DNA of 64,000 nucleotides from Wuchereria bancrofti (Eukaryota > Nematoda > Chromadorea > Rhabditida > Onchocercidae), in the NCBI GenBank assembly GCA_005281725.1, contig SSBO01000001.1:9049334-9113333 (forward strand), read 5' to 3'. Numbering within the stretch: position 1 is the stretch's first letter; every line of letters begins with the position of its first letter. The notes under the pieces are model-generated. The model saw only the letters and a program-made list of their open reading frames with translations. It ran no database searches and was not told the DNA's origin. A program made the translations under genes and the position numbers. This document shows positions 13,266-23,847 of this stretch, piece after piece.

Positions 13266-14595
13266 TTATAAAACCAAAACTAATCTTTGAAAGAACCAAT
13301 TTTTCAGGAAATTTCATATCATTCTTCTCGCATCAGTAAGGGGTTTATATATATATTAAGTGGATAGGAATTTAACTGATTTCATATTAAGAAATGCATT
13401 CAATGTACTCCATTATTAGTTTATATAAAAACTAAAGATAACATAATAATGTCGGATTATCTCTTTGAAGCAAAATTGGAAGACCTGTGGAATAACATAT
13501 CTATGAAAACTGATATCACTAAAAAAAAAAATTGCGACCGTCACCCATCAGTATGCATACATATGTCGAGAATCTTTTCTCCTTTTTGGTCGTATTACAG
13601 TAACTCTTTTTCTTATTTTGCACGCAAGCAAATCAGCAGAGGGATGAATTTGCCTTCTTGCAGAAAACTAACTCTCCTAACGATGTACAATAAATGCGCT
13701 CCATGCATAACGATCAAACTTAGTAATTGTCACGTCTCTCTTCCACTACTCCTCAATCTAACAAGACCGCCCCACTGAGATCATACACGCAAATTTTGAA
13801 CGAAGATAAATTCATCCCTCTGTGCATGCAAAAGAAGATTCTCGACATATCTGCGCATACTAACAGGGGGCGATCTTGGCATTTGTAAAGAGAATGGACA
13901 TTGTAATTGTTGTACTCCGAGACAGGAGGTCTACGATTTTCCTTTTGCTGTAATTTAGTCAATTATGATTGTTTGGTTGTTTGTTGTTTCTGCGGTGATA
14001 TTTAGATGGGATTTTTGAGACGTATCTCGAATTTGGGTGCTTGTATTCGTCTGAAATGAATGTTAGAAAATTTTCATTTCAATATCACAGAATTGTTTGC
14101 GGCTGGATCCATTGATTTATTCGCTTGCTGAATAGGTAGGCTGTTTATTTAATTTCCCTTTTTTTTGCGTTTTTCAAGACGAAAATATAATCGGAATGAT
14201 TTGTTAAAAAGTTCAGTTTAATGTTTTCTGGTGACCGTGTTACTTTCTTCAATGTTTATACAATGCATCCCATAATTAAACATATATTTCAGGTCGGGGA
14301 CTTTACGTATTCCTCTTTGCACCCTTCCATTCCCATTCTTTTTAAATTTGTAATTTTGAATTAATTGAAGCCTGCTTTGAAAGAGTTCTTTTATTCCAGC
14401 ATTCCTATGACTTTCGGTGTTTATTTGTTTTGATACTTCTACTTTTCAGTTCAGTTGCCGTACCCTTTTGGAAGAGTAAACTGTCAGAGAAGTCTCTCCA
14501 GAATAGTCTGAATTAACGTCAACAAAGTATTTCTGCCTGCAACTGTAATTTATTACGTAAGAATTTGAAATTCGGCTTGAAAATTTTTCTTGAAG
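13266..14595. repeat. Third, rearranged copy of the palindrome sequence
   Basis: Positions 13,280-13,790 follow the left-arm stretch 27,150-28,040 in the same direction, with deletions. Then 13,805-14,090 follows 32,550-32,785, the opposite orientation, so the two pieces form a local fold-back. Positions 14,095-14,595 match 33,145-33,669 almost base for base. The copy stops exactly at the unknown base at 14,596. Open frames inside it (for example 13,449-13,778) are shared by every copy because the DNA is similar. I see no independent sign that they code. Confidence 0.85.
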
Positions 14596-14596
14596 N
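14596..14596. other. Single unknown base (probable assembly join)
   Basis: One n sits between the repeat copy and a poly-T run. The repeat breaks off here in mid-sequence relative to its other copies (33,669/29,395). Confidence 0.7.
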
Positions 14597-16980
14597 TTTT
14601 TTTTTTTAAATTCAAAGTCTTGCTTTGATTAATTGCAAACATAGCACTTCTACTATGAAAAGCTTCCTTACAATATTGTTGTTTTTTTTTATACGATTTT
14701 CTCAATGCAATTTGTTAATCTTTTGAATTAATAAATCAAAAAATTGACTACTTCGGCAGCTTAACCTTGCTTCATCACTAGGCGTATTTCCACGGTTTGA
14801 GCAAAATGTCAAATATGTTCGAAATTGTTTTACAGTGTTAAAGAGTTTTTTGTTTGCTTTATTAACATTACAAAATTCATGTTTTTTAATAATTTCATTG
14901 TTTAAAATAACTAAAACTGATTTCAATTAATTTTAATCATTAATAAAGTTTTAATCATTTTCAATGCATAATTTAACACATAAAACACATTTCTATATTA
15001 AAGATAAGTTGAAAATGTTTAAATCACATTAGTTGTTTATCATTTATGTTATCAGTATTTAATTTAATTTGTTAGCATTATTGTCAAAACAATGTTTTCA
15101 AAAGGAAAAATTAAGACGTAATGACAAGCTAAATGAAAAATTTGTGCAAAATACTTTAATAATAGTAAAGAATTTGAAATTTGTTATTTTGTTAGCATTG
15201 TGAAGCTAATTTTTAATAAAATCTCAGAATTAAAAGAAAAAAAAAATTATTATTTTTATCATTGAAAATAGCTAAAATTGATGTTAACTGAAAGTCTTTA
15301 ATCATTTTTAATATGTAATTTAACAATTAAAACTATTAGTTATTCAATTACTTTATTAACATTTCAAATAATATTCGCTGATGTTATTGAACTGTGTTGG
15401 AAAAAGAAGAAGAAAATGTTAAAAATGTTTAAAATAGTGACAGAATGTGGCAAATCATGTCTGATGAAGGTGAACTTTAAAAAAGAGTGTCAAATAAGCT
15501 CAAAATAAATTTGTTATAATGATAAATTTTAATTTTGCAACTTTATTAAAACTTCATAAAAAATCATATTTTGATCAATTTCATTATTAAGAAACAAAAA
15601 GTGTTGCTGATTGAATGATTAAAAAAAAATTCGATGTGTTAATCAGTGACTAAAAATAATTGTAATGTCAAAATTAAATTGGAAATAATGTTTATATCAA
15701 ATATTCTTATATTTCATCATTTTACTTGTGTTTTACTGATGTGTGTAAAGTCTTTATTTTTGCTTTAGTTTTCAAATATCAATTCTGATTAAAGTACAAT
15801 TCTAGAAAAAAAGTGTCAAGTAAGCTCAAAATCAATTTGTGATATGAATAAATTTTAATTTTGCTTTGTTGACACTTGAAGAAATCCTGTTCAAATTAAT
15901 TTCTTTGTATAAACAATAATAAATGATCTTCACTATAAGATTTAAATAATTTGCAATGCATTAACGGATAAAATTAATATTAATTGTTAAAGTGAAACAG
16001 AAAATAACATTGGTTTAGCAAAGTAATGCTTTCATAGATTTACAATTTTTTTTTTATTTTCTTAATCTCAATTATAATTTCTCACTTATCTTCTGCTAAA
16101 ATTCACGACAGCATAATCGAGTGTTTAAACTATCTTTTAAAAAACAGAAATGTTTGCTTACCAGATAATGTGATAATTTGACACATTAAAAAAATTTTCA
16201 CTTTTAGATATCCAAAATTAGTACTGAGGAAATTTTTCGAAATCAGTAATTATTGGTGATTTTTCCAACATTGTCATCACATATCATTGATTTTTTATAA
16301 ATAATTTTGTCACAATATATCATAGCACATTATCAATTGAACTTTTTATTCTAAAATAATAATTGTTTAATTATAATGAAAACTATTGCAACAGATCAAT
16401 TTGCATAAGGATTTCAATGTGAGAACAGTTTTCAGTTAAACATTCCCCACATAATATTCTAATTAAAGTCATTTGCTAATTACCATTTTCAAATCGATCT
16501 GTTAATAATAATTTAAATGGTCGTAAATATTTCGAAAAATATTCTAGTGAATACTTTACAGATGAGAAAGGTAAATAGGAAAGGTAAGGTAAAACGGAAT
16601 GCTTGAGCAAGTTTTTATTGAGTAAGTTTGCATTACTGCTTTTGAATTAAAAATTAATTCGACAGCTTGTTCTGCATGTTTTTGGAATAATTTTCCTTTG
16701 TGATTAACTTTATGCTTAATTAGATCTATTTTCAAACAAAAAAAGGAAGAATTTTTGCTAAAAAAATTTTTGCTTTTGGTTTTGAAATACAATTCTAGAA
16801 CTGATTTAATTAATAATTAAAAAGAAATCTAGATCATGTTTCAAATACCACATTTAGCATTTCAGTGTTTGATATCACGAATAGCACATTGTATATTTTT
16901 ATTTGAATTAATCAATTTTAGGAATATCGCAGAACATTATGCGACAGTATCCCTTATATTTTATAATATTCCTCGATGTT
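14597..16980. repeat. Gene-free AT-rich stretch with degenerate long-period repeats
   Basis: No exon seen. Related blocks recur at about 325-350 bp. Positions 15,478-15,545 (GTGTCAAATAAGCTCAAAAT) resemble 15,803-15,870. Positions 14,900-14,985 (TTTTAATCATTTTCAATGCA) resemble 15,262-15,330. These look like remains of an old tandem array. Confidence 0.5.
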
Positions 16981-16984
16981 CATC

Positions 16985-17735
16985 CATTTAATTCAGTTAC
17001 ACCGATAATAATAGTATGTTAAGTCATTTATCATTATTAAACACCTTTTTAAATTTGAAATACTTTAATTTGTTATTATCTAATATAATTTATTATTATT
17101 TATTATCATTTATTGTTTATTATTATTTCTTATTATTAATTCAGTTACACCGATAATAATAGTATGTTAAGTCATTTATCATTAAAAACACCTTTTTAAA
17201 TTTGAAAAATACTCCTTCAAATTTGTTGAGGACTGCAAACGAAGAATTTTGATTTAATTCAGTTACACCGAATAAGTCATTTATCATTTATTATTATTTA
17301 TTATTATTATACATTATTTATTATTATTTGTTATTATCTAATATAATTTATTATTATTTATTATCATTTATTGTTTATTATTATTTCTTATTATTAATTC
17401 AATTACACCGATAATAATAGTATGTTAAGTCATTTATCATTTATTATTATTTATTATTATTATACATTATTTATTATTATTTGTTATTATCTAATATAAT
17501 TTATTATTATTTATTATCATTTATTGTTTATTATTATTTCTTATTATTAATTCAGTTACACCGATAATAATAGTATGTTAAGTCATTTATCATTTATTTA
17601 TTATTATTATACATTATTTATTATTATTTGTTATTATCTAATATAATTTATTATTATTTATTATCATTTATTGTTTATTATTATTTCTTATTATTCATTA
17701 TTATTTATTATTTGCTATTATCACAGCATTTTTTT
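16985..17735. repeat. TTATT-rich minisatellite, ~153-bp unit
   Basis: A unit made of AATTCAGTTACACCGATAAT, TAGTATGTTAAGTCATTTAT and a long TTATTATT-rich part recurs. TTACACCG is seen at about 16,998, 17,147, 17,262, 17,403 and 17,556. The last two full units are 153 bp apart and nearly identical; earlier ones carry deletions and a ~100-bp insertion. Confidence 0.9.
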
Positions 17736-17739
17736 TTTT

Positions 17740-18900
17740 TTTACTTATTGCATACCGTCTTGTTAGCATCATTTACTTTATTTAATCCAGTTCTTTTTTA
17801 GCTTCACCTCTCCCTTGTAGTTTTTAATTTCCTGTTCAGAATTTTTTAATTTTTCTGGATTTTAGTGAAGTTTTTATTTGTTTTGTAATTAATTTACACC
17901 TATTTTTGGTTTAATTTTGTACTTTTTCTATATGTGATTTTTTAATATTCTATTTTTCAAAGTTTTCTTCAAATTTTTTATTCTTTCGTTTTTATTTTTT
18001 GACTGCAGTTCTTTATCATGGCATTAGTTTTTATGATTTCGAAAATTTGAGTTTGTTTATAAAAGGTGTATTTTTCAAGATTTTTAAATGCTTCTATTTC
18101 GTTTTTTTCTTTACTATTTTTACCTTTTGCATTCATTTCTCAATACTTCGGCTTACCGTGTAATTTTTGTTAATTTTTCTCATCATAGCAATAGGAGCAA
18201 CAATAATTTGGTTGGTGCATGCCTTTTTTGCAGTTTTACTAACTGGATGCTTTTTCTTTTTCTTACTTTTTGTAACCGTGTTTCGAATCTTTTTATTACT
18301 TTTGTATTTTGCTTGCCTTTTTTTTTTGAACCTTTTTTGCTAACTTTGTTTTTACGTGCATTTGTACTTCTATTTTCTGCATGCTTTTTGTTAACTTTGC
18401 TCACCTAACAGAAATGATTTGTTGTTGTATTTGTTGTTGCATGCTCGTTTTGTTCGATTACAATTTGCATGCTTTTTTTCGTTAATTTGACTTATTCGTG
18501 TTATTGGGTATAATTTTATATTAATTTGTTTCCAATTTTTTTATGTTTATTCTTTTTTTGTATACATTTTCGGTTATTATACCAAGTATATGTTTTTTCA
18601 ACTTTGCTCATATCACCAATACTAATTTGCATTTGTTTTTGCACGCTTTTTTTAATAACTTTACTAATTGATGTCCTTTTTGCTTATTTACTTATTATTG
18701 GATAATATTTTATATTATTTTAAATTAGCTGAATCCTTTTCCGTTTTTTTTTTTTTTTTGGATGCATCTTTGGTTACTTTTAATTATTGCATGCTTTTGC
18801 TTATTTTATTTAATCTGCGTTTTTTTTTACAGCAATTGCAGCAGTTTGGTTTGTAAAGCATTTTCACTCTTTTTCATATTGCATGCCTTTTTGCTAGTGT
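17740..18900. repeat. T-rich strand-skewed block with recurring GCATGC
   Basis: The plus strand is extremely T-rich and A-poor. A loose motif, TTGCATGCTTTTTT followed by GTTAACTTTGCT, recurs with GCATGC or near variants at about 18,218, 18,250, 18,308, 18,379, 18,439, 18,468, 18,641, 18,790 and 18,880. Open frames here (for example 18,088-18,408) are Phe/Leu-rich, as expected from poly-T, and are not called as genes. Confidence 0.6.
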
Positions 18901-19380
18901 CACTTATTAAATTAATATGATTAAATTAATTGCTTGTCCTATTTTTCATTTTTTCCATATGCAGTTCTACTTTATTTTTACTTATGTCAACCAATCTGGA
19001 GTCAAAATTTTCAAACAGTTTCTACCAAATGCTCAAAAGATATGGTTTTTTGAACAGCATTTCCAACTGTATAAAAAGGCTTTGTTTATAAACTTTCATT
19101 CCTTTTAAGTATTTAAATTTAAGTTTGTTTGATCAATATGTAAGCGAGATCTCGACAATTATTGATGGAATTTATTGTACCATCAATGATGAATTTAGTA
19201 AACGCAATTTTTCGATGCTAATATTGGTATTTCAAAGTTTTTAAATGAGCGCAGATTTTACGTTTTCTAATCTTCGATATTTGATTATTCTCAAAAAACA
19301 GATTTGCTTTCTTATTCGTGCGTCGCTTCAAAATCATTTATAAAGGAAAATAATATTTTAGGCTGTGCTGGAAAAGGTAG
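18901..19380. other. No gene recognised
   Basis: AT-rich sequence without recognisable exon or repeat, except a possible splice acceptor (TATTTTAG) just before 19,371. Confidence 0.5.
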
Positions 19381-19776
19381 TCGAATTGGTTCTTCCCCCA
19401 TTTGTATTGTATAGCTTGGTTTTATGAAAATGAAATGGAAGATCAGCTTATTCTAGAAGTAATTCAACTTTCTACTCTAATCATTTCATTGCTTTTAGCA
19501 ATTCATAAGTTTGAAATGTAAGATGAAGACAACACAAACAATGTCAGGAACGAATTTGAGCAATTTCGCGGTTTTATTGAAAGCTTGAGCCATCAAAATC
19601 TGCTTCATTTTGATTATCTAGAATTAGCTATGCAAGAAGAACTGATAATTCTGCTAGAACAATTTATTTTGGTCATAAAAATCAAGCTGGAAGGAGGAAT
19701 GGATGAATTTCCATGTGAACTGTGTTTGATTGAAATAATTATTAGGTGCATGAACGAAAAGCACAAAACTGAGTGA
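19381..19776 (+). pseudogene. Interrupted ORF of unknown family
   Basis: One frame is open from 19,381 to the TGA at 19,774-19,776 except for a single TAA at 19,519-19,521. Without it the stretch would be about 131 codons, long for such AT-rich DNA. The part before the stop reads WFFPHLYCIAWFYENEMEDQ, then a hydrophobic helix. The part after it is acidic and helical (DEDNTNNVRNEFEQFR, MQEELIILLEQF, FPCELCLIEIIIRC). A possible acceptor (TATTTTAG) lies just upstream but feeds another frame. I do not recognise the family. It may be a decaying gene, two exons with unusual junctions, or chance. Confidence 0.35.
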
Positions 19777-21493
19777 AAGATTGATAGTTTTTCAGTTTAT
19801 TCATAAATGTTTTTATCTAAAAATGAAACCATCAATTTTATGAAAAACTCGCCTTTCAGTTTTCTTCATTGGTTGTCTTCATTTCATTCCATCATAGCGA
19901 ACGAGAGCTTTTTAATTAAATATTCACTGGATTTAACAGTGAGAAAATAATAATTAATTTTAGGCAGAAAAAGTTGAAACATTTAAAAACATAGATATTT
20001 TGAAGAAATCATTACAAATTGCTGAAATGCTATCATTGTTTTATCGAACAAACTTTTGGTTATCCATCGTTAAGATGCCGCTCGAATAGGCTTTTAAACA
20101 AGATGATAATTCCATTTTAATCAATATTTATAATCGGTTGCAAAATATCAACTATTCGTTTCACCGGTAACTGTTGATAAGTTTTTCTTGTGTATTTTTG
20201 CCTGGAATCAAAATAAATATTTTTAAAATAGGCACGAAAGCGATCTGTTTATTAAATAAGCTAGATAAAATACTCCCATGTTCTCAGTATTCCTTCACAC
20301 TATCATCATAATTTATTATTTCAACTGTTAAAGTTATACGACTCAGGAAGATATTCATTTGAATATAGTAAGTAAATTTTTATGTTAAAATTAAATTGAA
20401 AATAATTGACATTACATAATTTTTACGTCAAAAAAAAAATGAAATTTGTGGAAAAAAGTCTGGCAAAAGAAATATTAACGAATGAAAGAACACTGATATG
20501 CATATAAAATTAAAAAAAACTGAATATTTAATATATTAAATATAGCAAGTGTTTATACTAACAAATTGGATTAAATGAAGGTACAGGTGAGTAACTGCAC
20601 ATTCTTGATGATATATATGTAAATTTAATGATCTATTTTTAAAGCAGAAGATTTTTGAACTTATATTCTAGATTTTTGGTTCATTTAATAGCATATCGTG
20701 CACTCAATTAGTATGCTGACTAAGCGCTTGAATTTACCAATTCAATCAGTTTATGAATAATTTGGATTTTCAAAAAAGCAAAAAGAGAAGTTAAATGAAA
20801 TGTTGACTACAAATGGCACAACTGTAATGCTTATTATCATAATTGGAAATTTATCTGCATGTGAATTCACAAATGAAATGATTGAGTGAGCTTTGTGAAT
20901 TAAAAAAAAAAAAACTCTTTCTTCTATAAAATATGCTTGCATATTATTCCCGCAAATAATTAATTAGGTAAGAAACTGATATGACATAGTCCATCAATAA
21001 TTTAATAATTGTGATATATATTTACTTGAAAGTTCATGTATAATATGCAAATTACTTGCTTATTATAAAATATTGATATATTTTGCATCTTTATCATTAA
21101 TAATAAGGATGCAAAATAGATACAAGAAAGGAAATTTTATTACATTAAAATATGAGAATATTAACGAATGAAAGAATACTGATATGCATATAAAATTAAA
21201 AAAAAAAAAATGAATTATAAATAACTGATATTAAAAACAAATGAAGTTTTATCAACAAGACGCTTAGGCTTAGGCTTAGACTGAAAAATATGCATAAATA
21301 GAATTTTGACTAATACAAAAAATACAGATAATTCAATAACATTAGAAATAACAACTGGATCTTAGCATATACAATACAATTAAATTTTGCACTTCAAATG
21401 AATTTTTTATGCTTATATTTCAAAATTGTAAAATATGCGAGAAAATTTTCTCACAATGTCTTGCAAAAAAAAAAAAAAAATTGTTTATAAATT
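19777..21493. repeat. Gene-free region with dispersed short repeats
   Basis: A segment at 20,430-20,535 recurs in part at 21,155-21,215 (shared AATATTAACGAATGAAAGAA) and at 22,468-22,500 (shared AAGTCTGGCAAA). No exon seen. It contains the TTAGGC run described separately. Confidence 0.5.
21263..21280 (+). repeat. Interstitial TTAGGC telomere-type repeats
   Basis: CTTAGGCTTAGGCTTAGA: two perfect copies plus partial copies of the nematode telomere hexamer. Short enough to be chance, but it lies in a rearranged region. Confidence 0.5.
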
Positions 21494-22097
21494 TCAATTA
21501 GTATGAAAATTTTTCTGATGTTGCTTCATAGTCCATGAATAACCGAATGATTTCTTGCACGAAGGATAACTATATTTCTTTACACCGGTATGATGGATCA
21601 TATGCCGACTTAAATTTGCTACTACCTTTTGACATATTCTACATTTAAATTTCTTCCCATACCTTATCTCCTCCATCTCATCTTCCTTAGCTTTCTTTTC
21701 TTGGATAAGTAACTTTGATAATTTTAGTCGTTTTTTAAGCTTCTCTATAACGAATGAATGGTATAATTTTTGTAATTGTAGCTCCTTTTCTAAAGCTGAT
21801 AAATCCAAGAATTCTGTTGGTTTTTCAATTTCTTCATCGATTAAAAAATATTGTTGCTGTTGTTGTTGTTGTTCCTTATTTATTTTTCTCATTGATAAAT
21901 CCAATGGCTCTGTTTGCACCGTTTGTGTTTCCTTAAATTATACAAAAATTAGTGTTTTCTTTATAAAAATTATAAAATTATCGAAATATTACAGCACGAT
22001 GTTTTATTTCAATAATTTTAAATAAACTTACAATAGTTTGAGTGTTACTCAGTTGGAAGAAGAAGAAGAAAAAGAAGATGAAATGGATGAAATGCAT
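21494..22097 (-). CDS. Small degenerate C2H2 zinc-finger protein with PLDLS (CtBP-binding) motif
   Basis: Two exons, 22097-22032 (ATG) and 21931-21494 (stop), join in phase 0 through GTAAGT and a TTTAAG acceptor, giving 167 residues. The start is preceded at 22.13 kb by TTTTAG, a possible SL trans-splice site. An odd Phe run follows the first Met. Then come TEPLDLSMR, a perfect PxDLS CtBP-corepressor motif, and a second variant FLDLS, with a Gln run between them. Residues 60-110 form a Lys/Leu-rich helix. The C-terminus has two poor fingers. CRICQKVVANLSRHMIHH has only nine residues between the Cys and His pairs instead of twelve. In the second, YPSCKKSFGYS..H..FH, the first Cys is Tyr. I infer a repressor-like nuclear protein with weak or lost DNA binding. 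The family call is fair; the orthologue is unknown. Confidence 0.7.
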
Positions 22098-23747
22098 ATT
22101 GATAAGAATAATTTTACTTGTCAATACTAAAAGAAAAAATACTGGAAACTTTTGAGAAATAACATTGTCTGTGTTTTCGACAAATTATGTTGAAAGAGAA
22201 AAATTATGTTCTTTCCAGTAAATTACTTTTTAAGTATAATAGCATTGAAAAAGAGATATAAGTATAATATAAGCATCTGGCATTAAGCAATAATCATAAC
22301 AACTGATTCACGCTGGCGATCGGTCTCAAAGATCGATCCTAAAGTTACATAATTATAAATTTGTTAGACGCATAATTTTGCTTATAAGAAAAATGTTTTA
22401 TTTACACAAAAATTTCCAAAAATTTTTCTCATAACACTAAAGTTAATATTTTCTGTTGAAACTAATAAAATGAAATTTGTAGAAAAAAAGTCTGGCAAAG
22501 ACTGCCCAATCATTCCTGTTAGATAAGATTAAAGAATTTCATAGTACTTATGCTTATTCAGATGAAAAATTTACTGCATTGATAATGAATTAGGTGTATT
22601 GGTAATGATAATAATGTATTGATAAGTCTTGCCAGCAAAAATGTATAACAATATGATATTAACAATCATTATTTAATCCTTTTCATTAATAGTTTTATTT
22701 CATTCATACATTTGTGAAAAAAATATTTTTATACGAAGCAGTTGAGATTACTTTTTTGCATAATTTTATTTCATTTTATTTCAATTTTTCCACGCATTAA
22801 AATTGAAGTGATATTAACGAGAGGAAAAGATTGCATTGCTATGATCCCATCAAATAGTTTTAAAACTTTATGTGTGTGCGTAGGTAATATTAAGTATATT
22901 AAAATTCTTTGTCAACATTATCACCAATTTTCCATTTTCATCGTGTTAAAATTTTTTATCAAAAAAAAATTTTTTTTTATATGACATATAATGTAAATTT
23001 AACTACCAAATAAATTATACTTGATTAACGATACCACATCGACACAACATACACTGTTACACGCTATAACCAAAATTTATACCACTATCATAACTAATAT
23101 TAATGCTAACACTCTATTATTAAAATATATATTATAGCATTGTTACACGTTATTTATATCACTATCATAACTATATATCAATGCTTACGTTACTACTTAA
23201 CCATCCATTATTGAAATATATATAACTATTAATATTATCATATATTTTTATTTCATCAGAAATTTATATTATTAAACACATCTTCCCATTATTAAGGTTA
23301 TTATCGAAGCACATTTCTCCACTAGACTTCTTACTACCACCATTAAAATATACATCATTATTAGAATATACCACTACCAATCTTTTTTAATACCTGCTAT
23401 CATAGGCTATTGCTATTATTATCACTATTATTGCCATTAATTGCTAACACTACTTCCACTGTTACCACTAACTGTAATCGCAATTATCATTATTAATATA
23501 TAATTCCCAACACATTAAAAATTTCCAAGTGAAAAATGACAGCTAGTATCTCATCCTATATATATACCACGCAAATACAGCACAATCCTAATTCTGAAGC
23601 ATACTCACTAATGTCAATAAGTCAAAAACGTGAAATCTAGCAATGTACCCTAATCTTCACTTCCTGAATCTCCGAGAACAAAATTACAGCACCATTGTGT
23701 AAAACTAACACCTTCTTACGCCTGCGTGATACGAATCTGCGATGACT
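22098..23747. other. Intergenic region with a G-poor, C/A/T-rich block
   Basis: No exon seen. From about 22,990 to 23,530 the plus strand contains almost no G. It has repeated phrases such as TTATTAAAATATATATTATA and TATCACTATCATAACTA, suggesting a worn tandem repeat with strong strand skew. Positions 23,530-23,747 are ordinary. Confidence 0.5.
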
Positions 23748-23767
23748 TACTTGTACGATTTGTAAAA

Positions 23768-23847
23768 GTAGAACCCGCAACCGCTTAATTCGAAACGCAT
23801 TCCACAAATTTCGACGCGTAGCACATATTGGCGGGTGCGGGCTCTAC
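23768..23847. repeat. 80-bp imperfect hairpin at the outer end of the left arm
   Basis: GTAGAACCCGCAACC at 23,768 and GGTGCGGGCTCTAC at 23,834-23,847 are inverted copies with a few mismatches around a ~50-base, CpG-containing loop. This is the least AT-rich spot of the arm and lies 20 bp inside its outer edge. The partner is at 40,185-40,260. Confidence 0.65.

Noticed and set aside
18088..18404. 106- and 73-codon ORFs on opposite strands
   Set aside because: They are artefacts of the T-rich block, which has few stops on either strand.
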